64,000 nucleotides of DNA, from NCBI RefSeq assembly GCF_011044255.1, contig NZ_CP049107.1:1302001-1366000 (forward strand), written 5' to 3'. The position numbers and the translations under genes are program-made. Shown in pieces: positions 28,074 through 37,011 of the stretch. How positions within the stretch are numbered: the stretch's first letter is position 1; each line of letters opens with the position of its first letter. The DNA comes from Rhizorhabdus phycosphaerae. GTDB taxonomy: Bacteria; Pseudomonadota; Alphaproteobacteria; Sphingomonadales; Sphingomonadaceae. The notes beneath the pieces are model-generated. The model was not told where the DNA came from. It ran no database searches and saw only the letters and a program-made list of their open reading frames with translations.

Positions 28074-29366
28074 TCAGCCGAGGATCAGCAGCGGCGTCTC
28101 GATAAGTTCACGAAGCGCCTGCATGAACTGCGCGGCCACCGCGCCGTCGATGGCGCGATGGTCGAAACTCGCCGTGGCTGCCATGATGGTCGCGAGCGCC
28201 ATGCCGCCATCCACCTTCCAAGGTTGCTTGACGCCCGCGCCGATGCCCAGGATCAAAGCCTGCGGCGGATTGATCACCGGGAACATCTCATCGATCCCGA
28301 ACATGCCGAGGTTGGATATCGAGGCGGTCCCGCCCTGATAGTCTTCGGGCGCCAGCTTGCCGTCTCTCGCTTTTGTCGCAAGGATCTTGCTGGCCTGCGC
28401 GATCGCCGAAAGCGACAGCGCTCCGGCATCCTTGATGACCGGTGTCACCAGTCCGCCGTCGATCGCGACGGCCATGGAGATGTCGACCCGCGAGAAGCGA
28501 TGGAGCTCCTCGCCGCCGAATTGAACATTGGCCTCCGGCACCGCAACCAGCGCCAGCGCCAGCGCCTTGATCAGCATGTCGTTGACGCTGAGCTTCACGC
28601 CACGCGCTTCGAGAGTTGCATTGAGCTCTCCCCGCAGCTTCAGCAGCGGATCGATGTTGCAGCGCGCGGTCAGATAGAAATGTGGCACCATTTGCTTGGA
28701 TTCGGTGAGGCGACGCGCAATCGTCTTGCGCATAGCGCTCAGCTTGATCGATTCCACCGGCACACCTGCTGGCGGCGCGATCGTCGCGGGTGGCAGCGGC
28801 GGCATGAACATTTCCTGCGACACCGCCGGCTGCGACTTGACGAGCGGCGCGATGCCAAGGTCCGCGCGGACGATCCGCCCGTGGGGACCGGTGCCGACAA
28901 TGCCGTCGAGAACCATGCCCTTGGCTTTCGCGATACGCAGAGCAAGCGGGCTTACCTTGATACGGTCAGCGGGCGAGGGACGCGGCCGCGGTGCCGCCGG
29001 TTCGTCTGATGGCTTTCCGGCTGCTGGCTCTGCGGGTAACGCGGGAGGTGGTGGCGGAGCAGCCTCGGTCGGCCCTGCGATGGCCGGCGCCGCTTCTTCA
29101 AGTGCCGGCGTCGCGATCACAGCGTCCGTATCAGCGAGGAGCGCGATTACCGTGCCGACCGCCACGTCGTCGGTGCCCGCAGGGACCACCAGGCTGGCGA
29201 TGCGCCCCTGATCGACCGCCTCAAATTCCATGGTAGCTTTATCGGTCTCGATCTCTGCGATAAGGTCGCCCGGCTTCACCAGATCGCCCTCGGCGACCAG
29301 CCAGCGGGCGAGATTGCCCTTTTCCATCGTCGGCGAAAGCGCCGGCATCTTCAGTTCGATTGCCAT
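28074..29366 (-). CDS. 2-oxoacid dehydrogenase E2 (dihydrolipoyl acyltransferase)
   Basis: 430 residues from ATG 29366 ([17 protein letters not shown], the usual lipoyl-domain start); the frame is open further upstream but inside E1. Domains: lipoyl domain 1-78 with the lipoyl Lys in [11 protein letters not shown], Pro/Ala linker, E3-binding domain near 130-170 ([26 protein letters not shown]), and the catalytic domain ending with [14 protein letters not shown] (the H-x3-D-G site). It begins one base after the E1 stop. No E3 gene is present, so a chromosomal lipoamide dehydrogenase is needed. Confidence 0.93.
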   Translation of the reverse strand: MAIELKMPALSPTMEKGNLARWLVAEGDLVKPGDLIAEIETDKATMEFEAVDQGRIASLVVPAGTDDVAVGTVIALLADTDAVIATPALEEAAPAIAGPTEAAPPPPPALPAEPAAGKPSDEPAAPRPRPSPADRIKVSPLALRIAKAKGMVLDGIVGTGPHGRIVRADLGIAPLVKSQPAVSQEMFMPPLPPATIAPPAGVPVESIKLSAMRKTIARRLTESKQMVPHFYLTARCNIDPLLKLRGELNATLEARGVKLSVNDMLIKALALALVAVPEANVQFGGEELHRFSRVDISMAVAIDGGLVTPVIKDAGALSLSAIAQASKILATKARDGKLAPEDYQGGTASISNLGMFGIDEMFPVINPPQALILGIGAGVKQPWKVDGGMALATIMAATASFDHRAIDGAVAAQFMQALRELIETPLLILG

Positions 29367-29367
29367 G

Positions 29368-31713
29368 TCAGTGTCCCAGGAAGAATTCGGCGGCAGCTTC
29401 GATGATGGACTCGGCATCAAGCCGATAGGTCTTATAAAGGTCCGGCAAGTCACCGGTCTGGCCGAAGCGGTCGGTGCCGAGCGGACTAACCCGCATCCCC
29501 TTGACTCCGCCGAGCCAGGACAAGGCGCCGGGAGATCCATCGATCACGGTGACAAGGCCTGCGCCGGACGCCAGTTCGGAAAGGAGCGTGTCGGCATGGC
29601 TGCGCGTAACCGCATCGTCGGTCCACCGGGCAGCGTTCTGCGCGGACCAGCCGCGGTGCAGGAGGTCGGGCGAGGTGACGTTGAGCAGGCCGATGCCGGG
29701 AATGTCGTCCGAAAGCTCCTCCCATGCCGCCAGAGCTTCCGTCGCCACGGTTCCTGTAAATATGATCGCGGCCTCGGCACCTTGGGCCGGGCGCCGCAGC
29801 CAATAGCCTCCCTTGAGCGCGTCGGCTTCCCAAGCCTCGTCTTCGCGCGCGACTTGCGGGATCGCGCGTGTCGTCAGGCGCAGATAAACGGAGGCGCCGT
29901 CTGGCTTTTGCATGTGATCGAAGGCCCAGCGCATCATCACGGCAAGTTCGTCGGCATAGGCCGGCTCGAAATAGGTGAGATTGGGCTGTCCCATGCCGAT
30001 CAATGGCGTGTTGATCGACTGATGTGCGCCACCCTCGGCAGCCAGCGTGATGCCCGAAGGCGTGCCGACCAGAAGGAATCGGGAGTCCGAATAGCAGCCA
30101 TAGTTCAAGGCATCGAGCCCGCGCGCAATGAAAGGATCGTAGACGGTTCCGATCGGCAGCAGGCGGGTGCCGAAATGCGGCGCGGCAAGGCCAAGCGATG
30201 TCAGCATGATGAAGAAGTTATTTTCGGCGATGCCCAGCTCGATATGCTGGCCGGCCGCGTGCTGCGCCCATTTCTGCGCTGACGGGATCTTCGCTTTGTG
30301 GAAGACGTCGGCCAGCTCCTGCCGCCGGAACAGCCCGCGTTGATTGACGAAGGCGCCCAGATTGGTCGTTTGCGTCACGTCAGGCGCGGTCGTAACGATG
30401 CGATCGGCGAGCGGTTCGCCCGACTTGGCGAGGTCCAGCAGTATCCGGCCGAAAGCCGCCTGGGTTGACTGCTCCGCGCCCTCGGGCGTTGCAAGGCGCT
30501 GGGGCACCGGGACCATTGCGGCAACCGGTTCAGCAACCTTGCGAGCGATCGGACTTGCCTCGACGAAGGCCTGCAACTGAACCGCCGCATTATCGCCGAG
30601 CCCGCCCCATGGCTCCCATTCCCTCCCTTCGGCTATACCGAGATTATGACGCAACTGCTCCATTTGAGCAGAATTCATCATGCCAGAGTGATTGTCCTTG
30701 TGACCGGCCAGCGGCAGGCCATATCCCTTGATCGTATAGGCGATGAATAAGGTCGGGGTGTCATCATCGGCACTGTCGAAGGCTTCGACCAGCGTTTCGA
30801 CGCAATGCCCGCCCAGATTGGTCATCAGCGCCGCCAGCGCCTCGTCGTCATAACCGTTGAGCAGTTTCTTTACCTGCGGCTTCGCGCCGAGGTCCTCGAT
30901 CAACCGCGAACGCCAAGCCGAACCGCCCTGATAGGTCAGCACCGCGAAATCGGCATTAGGGCAATTGTCGATCCATTCCTCAAGCGCCTTACCGCCCGGC
31001 CGCTTGAACGCTTCGCGCTGCCGCTTGCCATATTTGAGCGTAACCACCCGCCAGCCGCATGTCTCAAAAATGTCGTCGAAACGGCTGAACATGCGATCGG
31101 CCGTGGTCGCATCGAGCGACTGGCGATTATAGTCAACGATCCACCAGCAGTTGCGGAGATCGTGCTTGTAGCCCTCGATGAGGCATTCGTAGATATTGCC
31201 TTCGTCCAGTTCGGCGTCGCCCATCAACGCGATCATGCGCCCGGCATCTTCCTCTTTCACCTGGCCGTGGGCGATCAGATAATCCTGCACAAGGCTGGAG
31301 AAGGCGGTAACGGCAACGCCCAGACCGACCGACCCGGTCGAGAAATCGACGGGGATCTTATCCTTGGTCCGGCTTGGATAACTCTGCACGCCGCCAAGGC
31401 CGCGAAAGCGTTGCATGCGATCGAGCGACTGCTGTTCGAGAAGATAATGAATGGCATGGAGGACCGGCCCCGCATGCGGCTTGACCGCCACTTTGTCCTG
31501 AGGACGCAGCGCATGGAAATAAAGCGCCGCCATGATCGCGGTCATCGAGGCGCAGCTTGCCTGATGCCCCCCGACCTTCAACCCGTCCCGTTTCTCGCGA
31601 AGATGGTTGGCGTTGTGCACCATCCACGAGGACAGCCAGCGCAGGCGCACATCGATCTGTTCCAGTGAGCTGATCAGCGTGGGTCGATCATCGGAAACGG
31701 TTTGGTTCATCAT
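29368..31713 (-). CDS. AceE-type 2-oxoacid dehydrogenase E1
   Basis: 781 residues (ATG 31710 also possible). It is a single-chain thiamine-diphosphate E1 of the AceE/transketolase type: [29 protein letters not shown], the TPP-binding [17 protein letters not shown] followed by [12 protein letters not shown], then [11 protein letters not shown] and [13 protein letters not shown]. It is shorter than enteric AceE (887 residues). With the E2 next to it, it would decarboxylate pyruvate or a related 2-oxo acid to an acyl-CoA. Pyruvate is the natural candidate because the CitE-like lyase upstream could release it. Confidence 0.9.
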   Translation of the reverse strand: MMNQTVSDDRPTLISSLEQIDVRLRWLSSWMVHNANHLREKRDGLKVGGHQASCASMTAIMAALYFHALRPQDKVAVKPHAGPVLHAIHYLLEQQSLDRMQRFRGLGGVQSYPSRTKDKIPVDFSTGSVGLGVAVTAFSSLVQDYLIAHGQVKEEDAGRMIALMGDAELDEGNIYECLIEGYKHDLRNCWWIVDYNRQSLDATTADRMFSRFDDIFETCGWRVVTLKYGKRQREAFKRPGGKALEEWIDNCPNADFAVLTYQGGSAWRSRLIEDLGAKPQVKKLLNGYDDEALAALMTNLGGHCVETLVEAFDSADDDTPTLFIAYTIKGYGLPLAGHKDNHSGMMNSAQMEQLRHNLGIAEGREWEPWGGLGDNAAVQLQAFVEASPIARKVAEPVAAMVPVPQRLATPEGAEQSTQAAFGRILLDLAKSGEPLADRIVTTAPDVTQTTNLGAFVNQRGLFRRQELADVFHKAKIPSAQKWAQHAAGQHIELGIAENNFFIMLTSLGLAAPHFGTRLLPIGTVYDPFIARGLDALNYGCYSDSRFLLVGTPSGITLAAEGGAHQSINTPLIGMGQPNLTYFEPAYADELAVMMRWAFDHMQKPDGASVYLRLTTRAIPQVAREDEAWEADALKGGYWLRRPAQGAEAAIIFTGTVATEALAAWEELSDDIPGIGLLNVTSPDLLHRGWSAQNAARWTDDAVTRSHADTLLSELASGAGLVTVIDGSPGALSWLGGVKGMRVSPLGTDRFGQTGDLPDLYKTYRLDAESIIEAAAEFFLGH

Positions 31714-31851
31714 AGCCTAATCTTGATATCGCGCGTTTCATCGCCGCGCCGAGTGCTGATAAACGCTAGCCGAGGAGCGGCGACATTGTTGACCAATTGC
31801 GTCACGCTGTTGGCATTGTGGGACGCGAGACGGCGGGCTGTCTCGAAGATT

Positions 31852-32658
31852 TCAGGCGATGACGGCACCGCCCGCTTCACTTCGAGAAAGGAGCGCGCGG
31901 GCGCGAATGCGGACGGGCGCGTCGACCATCTGTTCGCCAATCTTCACCGCGCCTTCCTCGTCGGCAGCGAGAACCTGACGTGCCCACTCAACTTCCTCGG
32001 GCGTTGGCAGAAACCCCTCGAAGACCGCCGCGACCTGTCGTGGATGAATGAGCAGCTTGCCGCCAAAACCGAGCGACCGTGCAGCGCGGGCGTCGTCCCG
32101 CGTCGCCGCAGGGTTCGAGATATCGGTGGTTACGCCGTCCAGCGGCGGCGGGAGCGCGCCAAGCCGGGACGCCAGTACGAGTTCGCTCCGTGCCGCGAGA
32201 AGCGCTTCCGGTAAATGATCGCACCCGATATCCGCCGCAAAATCAATCGAGCCAAAGGCTAGCCGCGCAAATGCGCCCGATTGCGCCAGCGCACGCACGT
32301 TGGCCAGGCCTCGGGCCGTTTCGACCAGAGCGATCACCGGCGCGATGGCGGCAAGGGACGCACCCTCTTGTTCACGCTCGGCTTTGGGCAGGATGATCGC
32401 TGCGATATCGAGCCCATCAAGCGCCGCAACATCGTCCTGATGCCAGGGCGTCGCAGCGCCGTTGATCCGCACGATCACCGGAACGTCGAGAGCGGCATCG
32501 CGAAGCTGATCACGCGCGGATGCCTTATCGGCGGCCGGCACCGCGTCCTCGAGATCGATTATGACGGCGTCGGCGCCGCTCGTGGCAGCCTTGGCGAAGC
32601 GTTCAGGCCTGTCCGCCGGGACAAAGAGCGGCGCGATAAGCGAGGCGAGCAGGCTCAT
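31852..32658 (-). CDS. CitE-like CoA-ester lyase (HpcH/HpaI family)
   Basis: 268 residues. The TIM barrel shows FVPADRPERFAKAA, the metal and substrate region IIDLEDAVP, VRINGAATPW, a metal Glu in ALVETARGL, FGSIDFAADIG and the C-terminal KLLIHPRQ. Family members cleave malyl-, citramalyl- or related CoA esters to acetyl-CoA plus a 2-oxo acid. Given the hydratase gene that overlaps its start by four bases, a citramalyl-CoA-type lyase giving acetyl-CoA and pyruvate is the most economical guess. Confidence 0.88.
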   Translation of the reverse strand: MSLLASLIAPLFVPADRPERFAKAATSGADAVIIDLEDAVPAADKASARDQLRDAALDVPVIVRINGAATPWHQDDVAALDGLDIAAIILPKAEREQEGASLAAIAPVIALVETARGLANVRALAQSGAFARLAFGSIDFAADIGCDHLPEALLAARSELVLASRLGALPPPLDGVTTDISNPAATRDDARAARSLGFGGKLLIHPRQVAAVFEGFLPTPEEVEWARQVLAADEEGAVKIGEQMVDAPVRIRARALLSRSEAGGAVIA

Positions 32659-33503
32659 GTCCAGCGCGCCTCTGCGCGCATCGCGACCGGGCCATCGGCC
32701 CGCGCCGTCCAGAGCGACATAGAACCATCAACATGTTCGGTGGCATTCAGATTTACCTGATCGCAATCGTATAATGTCGACAGACTCTGGAACTCGAATG
32801 AATCGGGAACACGCCTTCGAATATCGGCCGCTAGCTGCATGAGAAAAGTCGCCTGGAGCGGGCCATGAACCACCAGGCCCGGATAACCCTCAACTTGCGT
32901 TGCGTAAGGCGCGTCATAATGGATGCGATGCCCATTGAACGTCAGCGCTGAGTAACGGAACAGCAAGGGAGGCGAAGGATCTATCTGAGTAACCACCTTG
33001 CCGATCGGCGCAGCATCGCTCGCCAGCGCGGTCGTAACGCTTTGAAGCGCACGGTAGACGATGGACTGGCGATCGGTGACACGCGCTTCTCCAGCGACGC
33101 TGAAAATGTGGTCCACCGTGACGAAGCATAGCTTTCCGGTCCGTCCGTCCTTAACGACGACGTCGGCAATCGTGGAGCGGCGACGCACAGTGTCGCCGAT
33201 CTCAAGATCGCCATGGAACAAGATATTGCTGCCGGCCCACATGCGTCGCGGCAGCGGCACAGGCGGCAGAAATCCGCCTCGCGCGGGATGACCGTCATCG
33301 CCAAGGCCCTCCATCGGAGCGGCCGGTTGGCAAAGGCAGAAATGGATCAGCCGGGGCGCCTTGCGATCGGTCTCCGATGGTTCGTCGGACCCTCTGATCG
33401 TGGCCCGAAACCGGGCAACTAGCGAGGCGCTTACGGTATCGTCCGCGATCTCCTCGGCTCCGATCCAGCGGCGTAATTGTGCGATGTCCAGATCGGCACT
33501 CAT
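32655..33503 (-). CDS. MaoC-like (FAS1-type) acyl-CoA hydratase
   Basis: 282 residues with two hot-dog domains. The N-terminal FAS1-like dehydratase domain includes LPRRMWAGSNILFHGDLEIGD. The C-terminal hydratase domain has LFRYSALTFNGHRIHYD, then GYPGLVVHGPLQATFL, the catalytic Asp/His hydratase-2 pattern. This is the architecture of mesaconyl-C4-CoA hydratases and of mitochondrial-type HTD2. Overlapping CoA-transferase and CitE genes suggest hydration of a 2-enoyl dicarboxylyl-CoA. Confidence 0.88.
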   Translation of the reverse strand: MSADLDIAQLRRWIGAEEIADDTVSASLVARFRATIRGSDEPSETDRKAPRLIHFCLCQPAAPMEGLGDDGHPARGGFLPPVPLPRRMWAGSNILFHGDLEIGDTVRRRSTIADVVVKDGRTGKLCFVTVDHIFSVAGEARVTDRQSIVYRALQSVTTALASDAAPIGKVVTQIDPSPPLLFRYSALTFNGHRIHYDAPYATQVEGYPGLVVHGPLQATFLMQLAADIRRRVPDSFEFQSLSTLYDCDQVNLNATEHVDGSMSLWTARADGPVAMRAEARWT

Positions 33504-34606
33504 ACCGGCGAGCCTCCCAGGGGCGGAACCGGGCCGTAGGATCGTGCGCTGCCGACCGTAATCGGCGCCGGCGCCGGCATGGTGATCGGTCCGGCTGGAG
33601 TATCGATCGTGATCCGCCGCAGATGCGCATGCTTCGCCAACGCCGCCATGTCATTGACCTTGGCAAAGGCTGCATCGGCGGCAAGCAGGCGTGCTTCGGC
33701 TTGCGATGTCGTCATTCCAGCGAAGGCCGCCGCGACTAAAGCGTCTGTTTCCTTGCGGTTGGCGACGCGCACCACGTTGGTCTTGAAATCGGGATGATCC
33801 CCAAGCCGGGCATCCCCGATAAAATCGGCGGCGAAGCGGCGCCATTCACGATCGCTTTGGATAGAAACCAGCCATTGGCCGCCATCCTGCGTCTCGAAAA
33901 CGCCGTAAGGCGCGATCGAGGGATGGGAGAGACCGGCCCGTGTCGGCGTCTTCCCACCCTCGTGCGCCAGCAAGGGGACGGTCAGCCAGTCGGCCATGAC
34001 GTCGAACATCGAGATGCGGATGTCGGCGCCGCACCCGGTGCTATTGCGCGCCAACAACGCTTCCAAAATAGCGGTCTGGGCCGTCGCGCCTGTGGCGATG
34101 TCAACGAGCGAGATGCCAACGCGCGCGGGCATGTCCGGCCCACCGGTAATCGACGATAGCCCGGACTCTGCCTGGATCAACAGGTCATAGGCTTTTCGGT
34201 CAGCCATCGGACCCGTCTCGCCATAGCCGCTGATCGAGCAGATGATCAGTCTGGGATGCTTCGCCAGCAACTGCTCCGGTGCGAAGCCGAGCCGCGCGAA
34301 CGCCCCCGGTTTAAGATTTTGAACGACGACGTCTGCGCCGGCGATACGTCGAGCAAGCTCGGCCTTGCCTTCGTCCGTGGCGAGGTCGAGCACGACCGAC
34401 GTCTTGCCGCGATTGAGCCAGACGAAATAGCTGCTGAGGCCATTGGCGACATCGTCATAGCCGCGCGCGAAATCGCCTTCCGGCCGCTCGATCTTGACGA
34501 CGAGGGCGCCTGCATCCGCTAGCCGTGAGGTACAGAACGGTGCGGCCACGGCTTGCTCGATTGCGACGACCGACAAGCCTGCGAGAGGAAGCGCCGTTTC
34601 CATCAA
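33500..34606 (-). CDS. CaiB/BaiF family (class III) CoA-transferase
   Basis: 368 residues; the second Met (34603) is an equally good start. Class III CoA-transferase marks are LSVVAIEQAVAAPFCTSRLADAGA, VVKIERPEGDFAR, YFVWLNRGKTSVVLDL, VVVQNLKPGAFARLG and AYDLLIQAESGLSSITG with the region of the catalytic Asp after it. It would move CoA from a donor such as succinyl-CoA to a free carboxylic acid, activating the substrate of the acyl-CoA dehydrogenase next door. Four-base overlaps link it to both neighbours. Confidence 0.92.
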   Translation of the reverse strand: MMETALPLAGLSVVAIEQAVAAPFCTSRLADAGALVVKIERPEGDFARGYDDVANGLSSYFVWLNRGKTSVVLDLATDEGKAELARRIAGADVVVQNLKPGAFARLGFAPEQLLAKHPRLIICSISGYGETGPMADRKAYDLLIQAESGLSSITGGPDMPARVGISLVDIATGATAQTAILEALLARNSTGCGADIRISMFDVMADWLTVPLLAHEGGKTPTRAGLSHPSIAPYGVFETQDGGQWLVSIQSDREWRRFAADFIGDARLGDHPDFKTNVVRVANRKETDALVAAAFAGMTTSQAEARLLAADAAFAKVNDMAALAKHAHLRRITIDTPAGPITMPAPAPITVGSARSYGPVPPLGGSPV

Positions 34607-35775
34607 TAGGATCTCGGCATGCCCAGCACATGCTCCGAAATATAGCTTAGGATCATGTTCGTAGATATCGGCGCTACCTGATAGAGCCGGGTCTCCCGGA
34701 ACTTGCGCTCGACGTCATATTCCTCGGCGAAGCCGAAACCGCCATGCGTTTGCACCGCGGCTTCCGCAGCTGCCCAGGACGCATCCGCGGCCAACATCTT
34801 GGCGATGTTCGCTTGCTCGCCGATGGCGTCGCCCGCCTCAAACATTTCAGCGGCATTGTGTACCATGAGTTCAGCGGCGCGCATCTGGGCATAAGCTTTG
34901 GCGATCGGGAATTGCACACCCTGATTCTGACCGATCGCGCGTCCGAACAGATGGCGCTCATTGGCGTAACGCCGCGATCGCTCGATGAACCATTTGGCAT
35001 CGCCGATGCATTCCGCCGCGATCAGAATTCGTTCGGCGTTCATGCCCGACAGCACGTAGCGGAAGCCTTTGCCTTCTTCCCCAATCAGGTTCTCGGCGGG
35101 AACTTCGACATTGTCGAAGAAAACCTCCGTGGTGGAATGGTTCATCATCGTGCGGATGGGGCGGATTGTCAGGCCGCCGGCGGCCTGCGCCGCGTTCATG
35201 TCGAGGATGAAGATCGATAGTCCGTCCGTTCCCTTCTTGACCTGATCGCGCGGCGTGGTCCGCGCCAAAAGCAGCATAAGATCGGAATATTCGGCGCGGC
35301 TGGTCCAGATTTTCTGGCCGTTCACGATGTAGCGATCCCCGTCGCGGACGGCGGTGGTCTTCAGCGCTCCGGTATCTGTACCGCTGGTCGGCTCGGTGAC
35401 GCCGAAGGCTTGCAGTCGGAGTTCGCCGCTGGCGATGCGCGGCAGATAGGCTTGCTTCTGTGCCTCATTGCCGTGGCGCAGCAGCGCTCCCATGATGTAC
35501 ATCTGCGCATGACAGGCAGAGCCATTGCATCCGGCGCGCTGCACCTCCTCCAGGATCGCCGCCGCCGCTGAAAGCGGCAGTCCCGATCCGCCATATTCTT
35601 CGGGAATGAGTGCAGCGAGATAACCCGCTTCGCTCAGCGCGCGCACGAATTCAGCTGGATAAGCCATTTCGCGATCGAGCTTTCGCCAATATTCGTCGGG
35701 GAATTGCTCGCAAAGCTTCGCGACTTCCTGGCGTATTTCGGGATAGTCCGTGCCTTGAAAATTCGTGAGTGCCAC
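34603..35775 (-). CDS. Acyl-CoA dehydrogenase
   Basis: 390 residues, full length. FAD and substrate signatures include AFGVTEPTSGTDTGALKTTA, GQKIWTSRAEYSDLMLLLAR, GMNAERILIAAECIGDA, QTHGGFGFAEEYDVER and a closing RLYQVAPISTNM. It would introduce a double bond into an acyl-CoA, passing electrons to ETF. It is the first of four genes with four-base overlaps (dehydrogenase, CoA-transferase, hydratase, lyase), the core of the island's CoA pathway. Confidence 0.94.
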   Translation of the reverse strand: MALTNFQGTDYPEIRQEVAKLCEQFPDEYWRKLDREMAYPAEFVRALSEAGYLAALIPEEYGGSGLPLSAAAAILEEVQRAGCNGSACHAQMYIMGALLRHGNEAQKQAYLPRIASGELRLQAFGVTEPTSGTDTGALKTTAVRDGDRYIVNGQKIWTSRAEYSDLMLLLARTTPRDQVKKGTDGLSIFILDMNAAQAAGGLTIRPIRTMMNHSTTEVFFDNVEVPAENLIGEEGKGFRYVLSGMNAERILIAAECIGDAKWFIERSRRYANERHLFGRAIGQNQGVQFPIAKAYAQMRAAELMVHNAAEMFEAGDAIGEQANIAKMLAADASWAAAEAAVQTHGGFGFAEEYDVERKFRETRLYQVAPISTNMILSYISEHVLGMPRSY

Positions 35776-35824
35776 TGTTCGTTCTACTCCATTAGCCAGT
35801 CGGATCGAGGCGGTGCAAACTGGC

Positions 35825-36934
35825 TCAGCTGAGCCAGTTCAGCGCTTCGGTCGAAAAGTCAGGGAAATCGACATGCCCGCTGCGAATCTTCTCCAGCCAT
35901 GCGGGGTCCTGCAGCAAAGCCCGGCCCACGCCGACGAGATCGACCTCGCCGCGCTCGAGGCGAGCGAACAGCGGATCGAGCGAGGCGTGCTTGAAGGTTT
36001 TGCCAGCAAGAGTTTCGTAGACATCCCCGGAAAGCCCGACCGATCCCACCAGTATGGATGGGGCACCCGTCAGCTTCTTGGCCCATCCGGCGAAGCTCAG
36101 TTCGTTGTCGTGTTCGGGGAACGCCGGCTCCCAATAGCGGCGCTGAGAGCAGTCGAACCCGGTCGCGCCTGCATCGAGAAGGGCGGTCAACCATTGCTCG
36201 AATATGTCCGGCGTGTCGGCAAGCCGCGCTGTGAAATCATGCGGCTTCCACTGCGAAAGACGTAGCAGGACGGGAAAGTCGGGTGTGACCCGCTGTCGGA
36301 TAGCTCGCAGGATTTCCATCGCGAACCTTGAGCGCGCGAGCAGCGTCTCTCCACCGTAGCGATCGGTACGGCGGTTCAGATCGGAAGAAAAGAATTGGTT
36401 GATCAGGTAGTTGTGGCCGCCATGAAGCTCGACGCCATCAAACCCTAGCGATTCTGCGTCTGCTGCCGCTCGCGCAAAGGCGTCGATGATGTCGGCGATG
36501 TCGGCCTCGCTTAGCGGGTCACCATCCGGCTCGCCGTTCAGTGCGAGACCCGACGGGCTCTCATAGGGTGACGGTGGGACCCAGTCTCGACCGAGATTGG
36601 AGCGCTTACTGCCGACGTGCCACAACTGCGGCATGATCCGCCCGCCGGCCGCATGCACCTCGTCGACCACGCGCTTCCAACCGGCCAAGGCAGCCTCGCC
36701 GTGGAAATGCGGAACATCGGGCTCGTTGATCGATGATGGCCGGGCGACGCCGGTCGCTTCGGTGATGATTAGGCCGACGCCATTCTCGGCGCGGCGGCGA
36801 TAATAGGCCGCAACGTCGTCGGTAGGAACGCCGGAGGGTGAAAAGGAGCGGGTCATGGGCAACATGACCACGCGGTTCGGAAGCTCCACCTTGTTCAGGC
36901 GAAACGGGCTCAACAGGACTTCAACCCCATTCAT
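35825..36934 (-). CDS. Old yellow enzyme family flavin oxidoreductase
   Basis: 369 residues from ATG 36934 (MNGVEVLLSPFRLNKVELPN); starts further upstream in frame would overlap the TonB receptor gene and are not used. The FMN barrel shows PNRVVMLPMTRS, LIITEATGV, PQLWHVGSKR, ELHGGHNYLINQFFS, NRRTDRYGG and LVGSVGLSGD. Such enzymes reduce activated C=C bonds with NAD(P)H. It lies 49 bases upstream of the acyl-CoA dehydrogenase in the same direction. Confidence 0.92.
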   Translation of the reverse strand: MNGVEVLLSPFRLNKVELPNRVVMLPMTRSFSPSGVPTDDVAAYYRRRAENGVGLIITEATGVARPSSINEPDVPHFHGEAALAGWKRVVDEVHAAGGRIMPQLWHVGSKRSNLGRDWVPPSPYESPSGLALNGEPDGDPLSEADIADIIDAFARAAADAESLGFDGVELHGGHNYLINQFFSSDLNRRTDRYGGETLLARSRFAMEILRAIRQRVTPDFPVLLRLSQWKPHDFTARLADTPDIFEQWLTALLDAGATGFDCSQRRYWEPAFPEHDNELSFAGWAKKLTGAPSILVGSVGLSGDVYETLAGKTFKHASLDPLFARLERGEVDLVGVGRALLQDPAWLEKIRSGHVDFPDFSTEALNWLS

Positions 36935-37011
36935 TCCACTGTCGTCCTTCGAACTCTTGCGACAACTATCATAGGCGGACCGAAATCCCGTGATTTCGGT
37001 CCGCATAACAT

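Noticed and set aside
27846-29009. 387-codon plus-strand frame
   Set aside because: It overlaps the DadA-like and E2 genes antisense; its composition is that of a shadow frame.
29367-29540. N-terminal extension of E2
   Set aside because: It lies within the E1 gene in another frame; the lipoyl domain starts at ATG 29366.
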